From Casuarina equisetifolia (Eukaryota; Streptophyta; Magnoliopsida; Fagales; Casuarinaceae), in the NCBI GenBank assembly GCA_028551475.1, contig CM052362.1, positions 17,156,021 to 17,220,020 of the forward strand: a DNA stretch of 64,000 bases, read 5' to 3'. The position numbers and the translations under genes were made by a program. The notes below the pieces were generated by a model that was given only the letters and a program-made list of their open reading frames with translations, was not told the origin of the DNA and ran no database searches. Below, one piece after another: positions 45,844 through 58,953 of the stretch. The first letter of the stretch is position 1; each line of letters starts with the position of its first letter.

Positions 45844-47663
45844 GATTTTTAAGTAGCCATCTTCCTTCGTGGAACAGAATTTCTGTTGGTTTCTATCTTG
45901 TAGGTTCACCTTCAAGATGTATATAAGTGATGTCAGAAGCATTTCTTCTTGTTCTGTAAAGAAGTTTGTTACTTCTACATTCCTGTAGGACAGTCACAAA
46001 CTGCAGGAGTGCCCTTTTCATGATATTACCAAAAAAATGGTCTAAGCACCCTATGGAGCAATAGCTCTACGGGACTAAGGCTAAGTGTGGAATCTAGTTA
46101 CTTTTTTCTGAGAATCCGCTTTTTCTCCCGAATGAATGGTCAAACATTCATGCTCGTAGCTGCCTTTTCACTTCAATATGATCCCACTTGTTTCTAATAA
46201 CGTCATCCCTTTAGCTGCTTGGCCCTCAGGCTTGTGATAATGGAGCTCCTGTTGACAGTAGTTAATTCTTTCTGAGCTTTCTGCTTCTCATTTGGGTGGT
46301 TATGACAAGATTTTTCAGTCCGCTAGCATCATATAGATGCACTAAGTGATCGCAATGGGTGCTTGGGAATCCTTTTCTTTTTCTTTTTCTTTTTTTTTTT
46401 CTTTTCTTTTCTTTGGGCCTTTCTCCATTGACCAAATTTAAACAACTGGGGGATTCTGATGGTTCCACTTTTTCTATGATAAACTTGCACCCTTTCTCAC
46501 AATGATACTGCCCTTGCAAGCATGATGCCCCATGAATCAAATTTGCAGGGCCAAAACGGATGGCTTTAGTCGAACATCAAAAGGTGCTCTTTCATAGATA
46601 GAATCAATCATTATCATACTAAAAGAGGTTCCACGATTCTGTCATATTATTATATTCCCATCAGCATTTTGTCTCATCTGCGATTCTGCGTTAAGCACGA
46701 TCTTCACAAGAAAGAAATATATATATATATAAATGAATAAATAAATAAATAGAGATGCTTTCAGCAAAGAAAACACAAAATGGCCCTCTTTTCGGGAATG
46801 TCAAATTGCGAGCATCATTTGGGTTTGGGTTGACCACACTAACCCAGAGGAATCAGAATATGTTATTCGAATTGTCCAAAGAGTAAAACAAACCATTCTG
46901 AGCATTCCAATCTATAAAAAGTTGAACTGAAAGGCTAAAATAGTCATCATCTTGTCCTATGCTTTCAACTTGAGTGTATTCTTTTCTATTTGAGAAAAGC
47001 ATTAAGTTATAAGTAGGTAGCTTCGGCGCTGTGTCTACAATATTTATGAGTTCCCTAGCTATAATAATTGTCACGTCAAGTTAATAAGCTAAGTGTTGGG
47101 AAAAGAAGAAGCCCTTCCCACTCTTTTAAGCAGATTTCAAGCAAGCTTTTCCGGGTGTTGGAACCGCTTTTCAAGGGAAACCACCATAAAAGAAAAATAT
47201 AGAGAAAACACACGCCACCTAATAAGCTTTTAGCCGATGACATTTTAACTTAGGGTTAAGTTAGTAGGGCCGAGAAACTCTTGATCCCAATTTTTTAGTA
47301 TATGAATTGGGTGCATGTATATGTCAAAAGAAAAAAAAAGTAAAAAAAAAAAAAACTATTTAACCCTGGGACATGCACATCTCTAGAGTAAGATATGTTA
47401 CTAAAATGCGTATTTCCCTGATGCAGGATTAGAACTACTTAGAGAAGGATTACATGCATAATGTGAACTGTAATCCCTTTTTTTTGTGTTTGTTAATGGG
47501 TCAGAACATGAACATCAACTATGGGATTACAGCTTTGATTCTAAGAGCAACATTAGCAAGTTCCAAAACTACCTAAACTTGAATTCCAGAAAATACTTGC
47601 ACCCTAGGCAACTCTCTCCCTACATAAAATTAGTCCCAAACCGCTTCATAAACACTTGCGATT
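45844..47663. other. Intergenic region between PP2C and HIPP genes
   Basis: It holds the 3' UTR of the phosphatase, a pyrimidine-rich run (about 46370-46420), TA and AAAT runs (46719-46752) and A-rich runs near 47330. No further coding frame is supported. Confidence 0.5.
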
Positions 47664-49011
47664 TCACATGATGGAACACCCATTAGCGTTTTCTTCACTG
47701 AAAATCTCGAATGAATCCAACGGTGTTGCCTGCACTGGATATATCTCTTGCTGGATACCGCCATACGTGTACCTCGAGGATGGGACGTAATACGAGGGAC
47801 CAAAACTTTGGCTAGGATGTACCCTATTGTAACTTGCGACGTACAACGGTTGAAGGTAACTTCCCTGTTTGCATTGGCGTGGAGGGCTCAGATTCATCGG
47901 AGACGCATGATGATTCGTGCCCAGATCATGACTTTCAGATCCAGTGCCTGCAGGTGTATTGGATAATGGTGCAGCCGAACCACTGCTGGCATTATTAGTA
48001 CTTTTTGGCCCTTTCCTTTTCTTCTTTTTACTCCCACCATTTGCAGCAGGATTTGCACCACCTTCACTTTCGCTGCCCTTTTGAGACACTGCCGGCGACT
48101 CCTCACCTGTAGGAGGATTTCCGGGCGACTTCCCGGTACTTTTATTTCGGCTATCTTTAACAGAGCTAGGCTTCTCTTCTTCTATCTCACATGGATTCTC
48201 TTCTTTCTGCTCATTACAGTTTTTGCCACTTTCTGGGTCACTGTCATTGTCCTTGTTCTTTGCTCTCCCTGATTTTTTTTCTTTCCCAGCAGGGCTTTCC
48301 GGCCAAATCTCGGCGTGCTTCCCTGCTTTAAGCAGCTTCCTAACCAAGGTCTCAACTGCTACGTTTCCAGTCACTGTAACCTTGTTTTGCTGTGAATCAA
48401 ACTGTGTGGTAAAAACACCTGCAAAACAGAAGAAGAAAGAACAAAAAAGGCTACGTGAAAACGCAACACAAAAAAGAAAGTAAAAGGAGTGGAAGCACCA
48501 AGCATGTAGCTTCATATCACCGTTTGTTTGATGAGAACATCTAAGTTAGAGAAAGTACAATGAACCTTAAAGGTAATGCTTTATGCTCTAGGTTTTACAA
48601 AGAAGACAACTTTCCTAAACTAATTTATGCAGGTCTGTTAACCCCACTTACGTTGGTTATGGTTCCTTCAGTTTCTACAAATAAAAAAGGAAAAATGGAA
48701 AGCGAAAGAGGGGTGAAATTTAAATGTTTAAGAAGTTCTTCATATCATGCATTTTATTGTCAACCAAGTGGTGAAAGGGTTTTCGTATTTTTGGTTCGTA
48801 CCATCAATGCTCTGAAGAACTTTCTTGACTTTCCTCTTACAACCATCGCAGTGCAGGGAAACTTTCAGGATCCATGTCTGCAAAAACAAAGCAAGCGAGC
48901 TCTGAGATGCCAAAATCAATGAAAGAAGGACAAGTACGTTAGTGTTTTAACAGGGATATATACCTGGTACTTGAGTGGTTCTGAGGGTTCCTGAGCAGAC
49001 TTGGTAGCCAT
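47664..49011 (-). CDS. Heavy-metal-associated isoprenylated plant protein (HIPP)
   Basis: The minus-strand gene has exons 49011-48964, 48877-48802 and 48418-47664, giving 292 residues. It starts MATKSAQEPSEPLKYQ. An HMA domain (about residues 17-76) has the metal-binding pair in HCDGC (Cys26 and Cys29), followed by KKVLQSIDGV and NKVTVTGNV. A long low-complexity acidic and lysine/serine-rich linker with a basic KKKKRKG patch follows. The C-terminus is CSIM, a CaaX box expected to be farnesylated, which would anchor the protein to membranes. HIPPs bind copper, zinc or cadmium or act as scaffolds in stress responses; it resembles the HIPP35/36 type. The long open frame extending to 48515 reads into the second intron and is not the start. 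Confidence 0.93.
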
Positions 49012-49103
49012 TAGAGGGAGCTAAAGGCTTTAGACGAGAATAAAGAAGGCGCAGAAAGATTGATAGAAGTGGGAGTTTTGAGGAGGCGCAAGGAGGGGAA
49101 GGA

Positions 49104-49110
49104 ATAAATA
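49104..49110 (-). promoter_or_regulatory. Possible TATA box of the HIPP gene
   Basis: The minus strand reads tatttat, 93 bases upstream of the start codon. It is the only TATA-like match close by. Confidence 0.35.
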
Positions 49111-49114
49111 TGAG

Positions 49115-50389
49115 AGAAAACTATGAGAATATCCTTAGGTCAATGCTGTGCCTCTGTACCCTCAAGCACTGCAATTTTATGCAAACCCTGTCGGGAGCAA
49201 ATTGTGCCAATTTATGTCGAAATGACTAAACAATACCTCCCCTGCCCGTCTTTATAAGTGAAGATAATAAAAAGGCTTTCTTTTCTTGGGTACTTATCTT
49301 TGTCCTTACTATTAACATTGTTTTGCGTTGTTTAAGCTTCAAATTTGAAATTTATCGTCAATTAGTATTTGTCAGATAGTGTTTCTGGTTTCCACCAAAA
49401 ACATGCAACAACTGAAAATTTTCCTAAAACACAAGAAATACGAAAAATGCTAAAAACATTTATCCAACATACGATGGAACAGATGCAACGTCAGATTTCG
49501 ACATTCAGATACGAAAACTGCCCTTCCCACATGGCAAATTGACCCGCACTTGGCACTCCGAACATGATACACAAAACGCTCCTCAATGCAATGCACGAAA
49601 AAGAAAGAAAGATTGACAAGACAGACTACACAGCACTCCAGAACGTCAATCCTACACCTTTCACAATAAATAAGCTTTGACTTGGTACATGTAAAGCAGA
49701 TATGGATTCAAATCTTGGAATATTGTGGGAGCGTGTCGCTTGTATTTCAGCAAACAATTACTGAAATATGGCAGTGGGTAGAATCAAAGACCGCCATGTA
49801 AGCTACAAGTTTCAACTAGAGACTTTGACAGAACTTCCCGCCATGGGAGCACAATGAAAATTAGGGCTGGTGGCCTCGTGCATCCTGCTCATTAATTTGC
49901 AATTCAATGTTCAAGGGTTCTTGAATCGACCTGGTTTTGGAGAATTCTATTATTTCTGTGATTCTCCGTACAAAACTCTTTGTATGAATGCGATGTTGGA
50001 ACTTACAAAAGCACCTCGTGGAGTTCGCAAATTTAAGAGAACTGACATGAGTGAGGTACCTGACGTCAAAGAATCTCTACAATGCAGGGCAAAGGCCCTG
50101 CAGGCAAGATTGCTTTCGAAACTTCTAATCAGTGAACAGAGAGGGAGCAAGCGTTAAAGAGAAAAACTTCATCTTATGTTGAATCCGGATCAAGTATCCA
50201 CAAGATGAGAGCGATTGAAACCTACATAGAATTGCATTCCAAATTCTACGACCAAGACTCCTGAACCATTGATTGGGAAGAGTTCCGAGTCTAACTTAAA
50301 AGCAAGATAAAGCACCAGCGGTACAAATTTATGGAAGATTGCTGATCTCTTCCTGGAAAAAAGTAGCGTACTCTCCAGTGCAATCCCAT
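49115..50389. other. Intergenic and 3' UTR region
   Basis: It lies between the HIPP promoter and the last exon of the coiled-coil gene; part is probably the 3' UTR of the latter. The overlapping frames near 49870-50157 on both strands show no family similarity. Confidence 0.4.
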
Positions 50390-52996
50390 CTAGTTTTCAC
50401 TTTCTTTATCATTACTATCTTCAACCAAAACTTTTTCTTCCTTGCCATTTTCTTCAACCCTGGGATCCGGGGCCTGGGCTTCTTTAACATCAGCTGAAGC
50501 GTCCTGCAGCTGCAAAATGCTCATTATGATTCAGTCCTGGTACTGATTAGTAGATCAGCCCTTGGAAAGCAAAAGGAATAAGTCTAGTAATAGCTTACGC
50601 CCAAGTTTTTTAGGCTAGAAGTGACATCCTCTTGCTGCTGCTGGAGAGTGGTCCTCAGTTCTTGAAATTCCTAGTTCCAATTTCATTAAAAACACTTGGT
50701 CAAAGATATTCTGACAAAAAAAGTTCGGAAGGATAAATCTGCAGCTGCACTCACTGTTCGAAGTTGCTCCACTTCAACATTCAGTGATTTCTTGAGTTCT
50801 GAAAGTTCCTGTATGAAGCAAGAAATAATTGCGTAAATTACGAGTTGAAGTTCAATGAGAGGAAGAGGTGAGTTCCAGTATCCAATCAAAAACAAAGAAG
50901 AAATACCATGAAACCACGTTCACATTTAGCCTAAACTGTTGCCATGTTCATCACATTATTGTACTTTAAATGCTGTCGTCCATAAAGCATATTTTAGAGA
51001 TGACTTTAGAATCTGAATAATGGACAATCCTCTTTTCTGTGTAATTTATTTGGCTGCATATATCAACAAACAGCCACTTCACGTTAAAAATTTATGGAAG
51101 AATCATTTAGATTTCAAGTGCTCGTACACAACACTACAGCTGGATTTTCGTCCTTGTTCATAACCTGAAAAGGGACCATACCATCTTTGTCTACACTTGG
51201 GATTAAGAGGAAAAAGAAGATATTTCTTATAGCCAAGCTCCCATTTTCATCCATAAAAACTGAACAAAGTGGGAATTTCTGCGATCTATTGCTAGCGTGC
51301 AAGCACCATTTAAACTTTGTTATTGCATCAGCATTTTCCCAGCAGCAACACATTCTGAAGTCCTTTTTTTTTTTTTCCTTCATCCTCTTTTAATTGAAGT
51401 TAAGTTGGCAGAAGAATACATTAATGGATGTATGATGTGTCTACCAATAGTCTTAGATACTAAGCAGTTTAGTTGCCTATGAAAACCTCCATATGATTGG
51501 TTATAACGGAGGTAGGACTTATCAAAAATTTGATAGTTCTATTCACAAATACAGCCCCACATCTATTGCCAATTTCGTCCTCTAACTGTACATAAGAGTA
51601 TAAGTGTCCAGGTCTTGAAGCACCAAAGGAAGCAACAGGTGCAGAAACATTTACTCTACCCTGCTAGTTGCCAGAGTTAAATCATATAATTATAAATGGA
51701 GTATCTACACAATCATTGATATCGATGTTCCATAAAGCTTTGTTTGACGTATTTAAGATTCTAACAAAAAGTGTGGAGAGACTAAATCCAAACATAACCG
51801 TTGTGGTTAGTTGGGATTATTGACGGTATAAGAATATCTCCAATGGGCCATTGCATCAAAATCAACTCATATTGAATTGAAGAGGCTCCTTAGGAGTTGA
51901 CCTTCAAAGAACTTTAGTTGGTTGTTTGATTACAGAACATCAACGTCACTGAAAATAACTATAAGATCTGAATAAGTTTCTCTCATTGAACTGTAACTAT
52001 GTCAATAGGAAGTTAACATCAATATAGCCAACCTGAATCTGAAAATCCTAGTATCCTCCACTTAATAATTGTCTTGACAAACTAAAAAACACTTCCATGG
52101 AGAACGCCAGCCAAAAATTAAGGATTCTGACAGCAATTTTAAACAGATTTATGGAGACTTAATGGATCACAAATAGGATCCAAATATCAAACAAAAGGAA
52201 TTGAATGCAAAAGCAGGTACCAAATAGAAATACCCATATCTTCTATCCATCAGCCATAGAAGAGAGACATCTTAATCCATAAAAACTTGTACATATATCA
52301 AGAATCCAGAGAGAGCAAAACAGAACCAAAGTCGTCATCAGCACACTTTTCCAGTATGAAGCACAAAATCAAATAAATATAAGAAGACATTTGTAATAAT
52401 TGCCCAACACTTACATCGCGATAGACCTTAACTTGAGTATCCAACTTTGATCTCCAACTTTGCAAATCCTAATTATCCACAAGCATAACACAAGCAAAAT
52501 CCCTCCGCAGTTAGAACAGTAACACGATGAAGCAAATTGAATAAATAATAACCATTGCTGCCAAGCTAATTATTGCTTAAATTCACCTGTTTCAACCCTT
52601 GAATTCTATTAAGCAGCTCAGCCCTCGATTCATTCAATTCCTGAGAGCAAAGGGCAACAGATATAAGAACGCTACAGGTCCCCAGAATTCCTGCCTGTTT
52701 AGCGGCTGACCCAATACAGGTAACTATTCTTCAAAAGGATATGAATCCCAACAAGGGAACCTACATTTTCCTATGCAAACAAACAGAAAAAATAGCACCC
52801 AAGGATTGGAAATTACCACAATCTTCGAGCCGATCGGGGTAATGTTCTCCTTCTTCTGCAAACAAAAAAAGAAATAACATTATCAAATATCAAAGAACAC
52901 ACGCGAAAATTTGGACAAGTGAGAGAGGGAGAGCGAGAGTACAGAAGAGAGTGGATCGGCTTGAGACAGGGAAGGCGAGGGGGAAGAGCTGGCCAT
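50390..52996 (-). CDS. Small plant coiled-coil protein of unknown function
   Basis: Seven minus-strand exons splice in frame, all in phase 0: 52996-52943, 52855-52817, 52640-52587, 52468-52415, 50808-50755, 50670-50599 and 50509-50390. They give 148 residues. The N-terminus is Ser/Pro-rich (MASSSPSPSLSQADPLSS). The middle (about residues 32-125) is a strong helical coiled-coil: ELNESRAELLNRIQGLKQ, DLQSWRSKLDTQVKVYRD, ELSELKKSLNVEVEQLRT and EFQELRTTLQQQQEDV. The C-terminus is acidic (EENGKEEKVLVED). No enzyme motif, signal peptide or membrane segment is seen. I recognise it as a conserved plant type but cannot name a role. The fourth intron is long (50809-52414). Confidence 0.85.
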
Positions 52997-53099
52997 TGAA
53001 TCGCCAACTCCGATGGTGCTTCTAGGGTTTGCCTGGTGCGGTTTCGTTAGTGTTCGGTGAGCTTGTCTACGACCAATCTGAGATCCCGGAAGCTTTCGG

Positions 53100-53109
53100 G
53101 GTATATAAG
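53100..53109 (-). promoter_or_regulatory. Probable TATA box of the coiled-coil gene
   Basis: The minus strand reads ccttatatac, about 105 bases upstream of the start codon, with a short purine-rich stretch between. Confidence 0.5.
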
Positions 53110-55450
53110 GATTAGACAGTGGAAGGAAGTGTGAGAAACAGGAACCAAAACCCCGTGGATTTTGAAATTTGAGTTAAGGAAGTGTTTGGGCGGGCTATCT
53201 GATATTGTTTGGGTGCTTAGAATGCGCGTCCAGGAACATAAAGAGGCTTCCTTTATTGGTCTGCAATTAAAATGCCTCTTGTCGAGCGCTTACCGGGACC
53301 TTTCTAGAACAACCATTAACATCCACTCCGATTATTCTTAATAACCTTTTACAATGTCCCTCTTCCTAACACAATAAACGACGCCATTGTTGTTCTTATT
53401 AACATCGAGAAAAATCCAATCATTTGGCAGCTCATCATCACTTTATTCTCCTTAACTTTTACTTTCACTGAAAGAACGAGCAATTATTCAACTCGCTGTT
53501 TCTTTTTTCAGCTATTAATCCGTCGACTAATCACCTTTTTGGCTCTTTTCCCATCAAATCCTTCGTTCCTTTTGGTTACATAACTTTGCCTACGAAGCTT
53601 TGATTTGCCTCTAATGGGATAGAAAATATTATGATTTACTTAATTTAAAAAGTTCAAAATCCAACCCAAAAAATAACTTGAGGTTTAAAAAGAATTATTT
53701 TATTTAGATTTCACTTCAAAGATCTTTTAACTTAAAACTTTTGATTCACATGGTTGTCTTTACACACAAAGTGACATAGGACTCAATATTACATAGGATA
53801 TCTTAACCCAAAAGTTAACTTAATAACTAAAGAGATAATTCTTTTATTTAAAATTCACCTTATAAATTTTATTTTCAAATGCAAATCTTTTGTCTTACAC
53901 ATGACATAATCAAATTTTAGAACACGGAGAACAAGAAGTTGAAAGATTATAAATAATAAAACATATTGTTTTTATTATCCATTGTAAAGATCCACCCAAT
54001 AGAATCAAATCTTTTAGGCTAAGTGTTTTTCCTGTACCTTCCCTCTTGTATTGTAACTTTCTCTCTCGTCCATCTAGTCACATTTTTGTTTATTTGAGAT
54101 ATTATATATAGAGTTAGATGAGGAACTTAACCCCATCATAAGCATAATAGTGAAGTTACAACTTATATCAATTAATAAGTATTCAATTCTTAAAGACTCA
54201 TATATCTCATTTAATTAAAATAATTCGAAACCTATTGACAAAAAGCCCACACAAGTAAGCCCACAAAAATGATCTCCCATTGTCTTTTGATTACGCTCTA
54301 AGCAACACCAAAAAGAAAAGGGAGGACACAACTTATGCAGAGTTCCAAATAAAACGGCACGCGCAAGATGCTCAATGATTAGCAGATGACATTCAAAAGA
54401 GAAATAATTATTCAGCTTTTCGTGCCTAGCAAAAAAAAAAAAGCATTGATTTACCCTAACATAATGAGAAACGTTGGAAAGTGAAACCCTTGCACAGGGA
54501 ACACCACTCCGCAGTTCCAGCAACCATCTTCCATTGTATGGTATTATCTTGTAACGAGCATCTAGGACCAAGTTTCACCACCATTACACTGATCTTTCTC
54601 AACCAGGCAATATAAATATATATCTTACCAGGTCGAAGCTTTGTTTTGCACAAATTTTACCAAGTCTTGCATCTATTTATCATTTTTTTAATAGATAATA
54701 TCAAGAGATTTTAGACTATAATAACTTACCATTAAGTTAACAAGTGATCAATAAGTCTTAATTTACCCATCAAATGATGGGTCATGGAAATAAAAACTTT
54801 TGAATGAGTCGCACTTTTCACTTTTCAGATGACTAGAAATAAGCACTTTTGTCTAATAAAGAGTTGTAGTTGATTTGATTGATCAACTAATGTCTGTTGT
54901 TCAATAAATGTCATGTTTAGGCCAACTACTTCAACTGAACATGCATACATAAACCAGTCAGTGTTTCAATTAATGTTTTCATTTCATTTAAGAGATAAAG
55001 CTGTTAAACGTAACTATCAATGCACATTATGAGTCGTTTATCGTGGTTGGTTTGAATTGACATAATGGCCAATATAACTTCCTAAATTTGAAGTTATACT
55101 ATTTACTTCTTAAAAGGGTATTCAATAGCTTTTAAAGTGGATCGACTAGTGGCCTCACCCATGTAAATTATGTAAATTACTCGAAACAGACAAGACGAGG
55201 ACGAGGACGACGACGTCCTGTGTTGTTGTCTTAGAGACGGTCAGACGGACGCGTTAAGTAGTAAATCCCACTTCGAAGCAAAGGAACGGACAGAAGATCG
55301 ACTTTAGAGAGTGGCTTTTCCTGGTAAGTATTTTATTGAGACAAAAGTCACAGAGATCCGTTGAAAGACAAACACCACAGTCCACAACAATTATTTCTTT
55401 GCGGCAAAGAAACAGACAACGGGATCCTAGAGATCGCTACAGCAGAACCA
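53110..55450. other. AT-rich intergenic region
   Basis: Separates two divergent genes. No coding frame with family similarity; minus-strand frames at 54215-54653 overlap each other and look random. Confidence 0.45.
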
Positions 55451-55525
55451 GAGCAAGCTCTCTCTCTCACTCTCTCTCATTTGATCGCTCTAAGCTCTAG
55501 CTCTGTTACCGAGTGCTAGAAGAAA

Positions 55526-58500
55526 ATGAGTCAGGAGTCGTTCATATACAGCTTTGTGGCCCGAGGAACCATGGTCTTGGCGGAGTACACCGAGTTCACG
55601 GGCAACTTTCCGGCGATTGCTGCTCAGTGTCTGCAGAGACTCCCTTCCTCCAACAAGAAGTTCATCTACACTTGCGATGGCCACACCTTCAATTTTCTCG
55701 TCGAGGATGGTTATGGTAAAGTATCGCGTCTTTTACTTTCCTTTCACTGTTTTACTCCGGTTTGGAGGTTCAATTGCTAGTGGAAGTAGTTGGATCTGGT
55801 ATAAAACACTCATAGAATGGAATTTATTTTCTGGGTTTTGTTTGTTTTCTTGTTTTCTTGGAGTTTTTGTTGGACGTTTGGCTGCTAGCAAAAAACCGTC
55901 GAATTTTTAGAAAATCGAATGGTTGCATGTGGTTTTCCATGACGTTTTGGTTTCCGAGGAGTGAAGAGGTCTCTCGATGTAAAGTAAAAAGCTCTGTCTT
56001 GGAGAATTTAGCGAGTGGCAGTTGCTACCTGTTCTAGTTGTTGAATTAATATAGTTGAGTTCTTTCTTTTCTAACCGACTCTAGTACTCTGTGGAGATAA
56101 TGGGCTCATCATTTGCTGTAGACTTTATGGAAATTAGCTAAATTCGGGTGCTTGTACGGATGTAACACGAGTTCAATTTTCAATAGAATTGTCCTGTAAA
56201 ATAGCCAATAGACACTTTTTAGAAGGTCTGAGGTTGGTTCATATTGATCTTTAGGGTTGACCTTGGTCTGTTTGATTAATTGCTGGTATCTAGTTGTGGA
56301 CATGGAAGTTTCTATTTGCGTCTATATGATTTGAGGGCAATTAAAAGAGATAGTTGCAGCTAGCGGGTGGATAATCACGAAGTGTTTAATGCCCGGTACC
56401 TACACAGAACAAATGATTCTGCCTTATCTTTTGGTCCAAAAGTTGAGCATATATGTTGAGCTTTTTAACCTCTGATTTCTCGACCAAAATATTATTTCTT
56501 AATCTTTGCTTTGCTGGTGGAAATATCCATGTGTGATTTATGATGTTTTAGATAAGACTTACCATTGAGAACAGCTGTGCTATAGGGCATTTCAGTCGGT
56601 TCATTTGAAGTTGTGAAATGGAGCTTTCTTTCCTTGCTAATGAAGTGGAATTGTGGCGTTTACATTTATTTTATCTTCTTAGCAAATAGAAAAGCACATG
56701 TATGACAGGAGGGAGGGAGGATTGGCAGTGGTTGCATTGATATTAAGGTGGGATTTCTCTATTAAAAATGCGCTGGTTTAGATGCAACTCAGTTTGTTAA
56801 CCCATTCTTGTTGCATATGTCCTTGGCCATGAGGCATGATATACTACTACATCAGACAAGTTCCTGTTCATGACACCAGATACATATAGTGGAGCCCTTA
56901 TTTGTATCCAGTACTGGATCTATTTGCCCGTTCTAAGATCCTCTTTTTCAATAACGTATTACTATAGATCATCTGTTCTAGAGGCTTTGCATATCTCTTA
57001 AGTGGCCAAAAGAGCTGGGAGGTGTATTACATGTTTTATTTGGTTCCTAAAGTTGTTTTTGATATGTTAGAAGTTCTTATGATCAAAATAATGGATCTTT
57101 TCGTTCTTTTGAGCTACTTGATTGCACAATTGTAGTAAAAGAGTCTTTCTGGTTGTCTATAAAGTCAAGAATCTGACAATTCCCCCATTTCTTAATTGTA
57201 TTAATGCAAATGCACTGTCATCTTTCTAGTATTTACAGCCTCCTCTCTGCATTCTTCTCCTTGCATGCTTATTTCTTTTTTTTCATTTTACAATTGCACG
57301 GTTGTAGTAAAAGAGCCTTTCCAGTTGGCTATAAAGTCAAGAATCTGACTATTCTTCCATTTCTTAATTGTATTTATGCAACTGCACTGTCATCTATCAA
57401 ATATTTACGGCCTCTTTGCTGCCTTCTTCTCCTTGGATGCTTATGTTCTTTTTCTTCATTTCATTCTGAAGCAGAAATTTGTGGCTCTGAGTATCTTATG
57501 AGATGCTTTGTGATATTTTGCAGCTTATTGTGTTGTTGCGACAGAATCTCTTGGAAAGCAGATATCTATTGCATTCTTGGAACGCGTAAAGGCAGACTTT
57601 AAGAAAAGATATGGGGGTGGTAAAGCAGATACGGCTATGGCCAAAAGCCTTAACAAGGAGTTTGGGTACGTTCATCTCTGAAATGTTAAATATATATGCA
57701 TTTGAGTTGATAAATAGCGCTAAATTGTCAAAATAAAGCAACTTCAAATTTGCAGACCCATAATGAAAGAGCACATGAAGTATATTGTTGACCATGCTGA
57801 AGAGATTGAGAAGTTGTTAAAAGTGAAGGCCCAAGTTTCAGAAGTTAAAAGTATCATGTTAGACAATATTGATAAGGTAAATAATTTATTTCCCCAATCC
57901 TGTACATTTGCTCTAACTTGCGGCTTCTTTATGTTCCACTTTGAACCATGTATCTATATCTTCTCATTATATGCATAGCTCTGACAAGATGTCAGTAAAG
58001 CATTTCCTTTCACTTTTATTTCTAAAAATATTTTACATGTCTGTAGATGTGGGGATGTGGATGTGGTTTTTCCTTGGGAGGTGGGGTGGGGGACTGGTTA
58101 TATTTCACAATGGTATGTTGTTATTCTGTGTAATTAGAGGAAAAAGTAGGATTAGGCGTTTGTATGGGTGCACTCCTTCACTGTACTTGGGAGGGAGCTT
58201 TGCGAAGTGAAAATATTCTTCTAAGTTTCAGAATGCAGTTTCTCCGTTTTTGGCTTTTAAGTGTTCATAAAAAATGGTAAAACTTTTGATTGCATTTAAA
58301 TGACTGTTGTGGCGGTATGAGTTGTGGTCTGAGCTGAAGTTTCAGTTTAGTGGGGTAACTAAACCACCGAAATCCTTGCGGCAAATCTAGTCCAGACAGT
58401 GATTACGCCATGCTAACTATAGGGAAGTGTTTTTGTCTTGGATTAAATATTTGTATCTGATAATTTAAAAGGTTTGCTTTGTGAAACTTTCTATTTGAAA

Positions 58501-58953
58501 TTGGTGGTTCAAATGGTATCACAAAAAGGCTATATGCAAATTCATTTTTTCCATGTTAATATCGTATCATACGCATCAACCTTGCTTTCTTAAATTAGAT
58601 GAGTTGAAGTTCACGTACATTACAGCTAAACTAAGATAGAATTCATGTATGCTGTACAGGCTCTTGATAGAGGGGAACACATAAATAGTGTAGCTGACAA
58701 GGCTGAAGACCTACGTGATCAGGTAATTGACCAGAAGTGAACCAACTTTTAGGTATAGAGCTCTCCTGTTCTGAACAACTTCCTTTGTTGCAATTTTCAG
58801 GCCCAACGATACAAGGTAATGGGAACACAAGTTAAGCGGAAGATGTGGTACCAAAACATGAAAATAAAGTTGGTGGTTCTTGGGATCTTATTACTTCTGG
58901 TTCTGATAATCTGGTTTTCTATTTGTCACGGATTTGACTGCACAAACGAGTAG
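55526..58953 (+). CDS. VAMP72-type R-SNARE (longin VAMP, VAMP724-like)
   Basis: Five exons (55526-55715, 57524-57665, 57756-57876, 58660-58722 and 58801-58953) give 222 residues. An N-terminal longin domain ([20 protein letters not shown], later [13 protein letters not shown] and [18 protein letters not shown]) is followed by the SNARE helix ([13 protein letters not shown], then the zero-layer Arg155 in LDRGEH). A C-terminal membrane anchor follows at about residues 196-215 ([18 protein letters not shown]) with a short luminal tail. VAMP72 proteins drive fusion of Golgi- and endosome-derived vesicles with the plasma membrane and cell plate. The tail HGFDCTNE is closer to VAMP724/726 than to VAMP721/722. 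The leader is TC-rich (about 55450-55500). Confidence 0.96.
57121..57466 (+). repeat. 172-bp tandem duplication in VAMP intron 1
   Basis: Units at 57121-57292 and 57293-57466 match along their length (attgcacaattgtagtaaaa against attgcacggttgtagtaaaa, then ataaagtcaagaatctgac in both, then ctccttgcatgctta against ctccttggatgctta). The second unit ends about 58 bases before exon 2, so the exon 2 acceptor context itself is not duplicated. Confidence 0.9.

Noticed and set aside
47664..48515. Single 283-residue minus-strand ORF beginning MKLHAWCFHS as a secreted protein
   Set aside because: The first 33 residues are translation of an intron. Splicing at 48418 joins the conserved HMA exon and gives a typical HIPP with a CaaX end.
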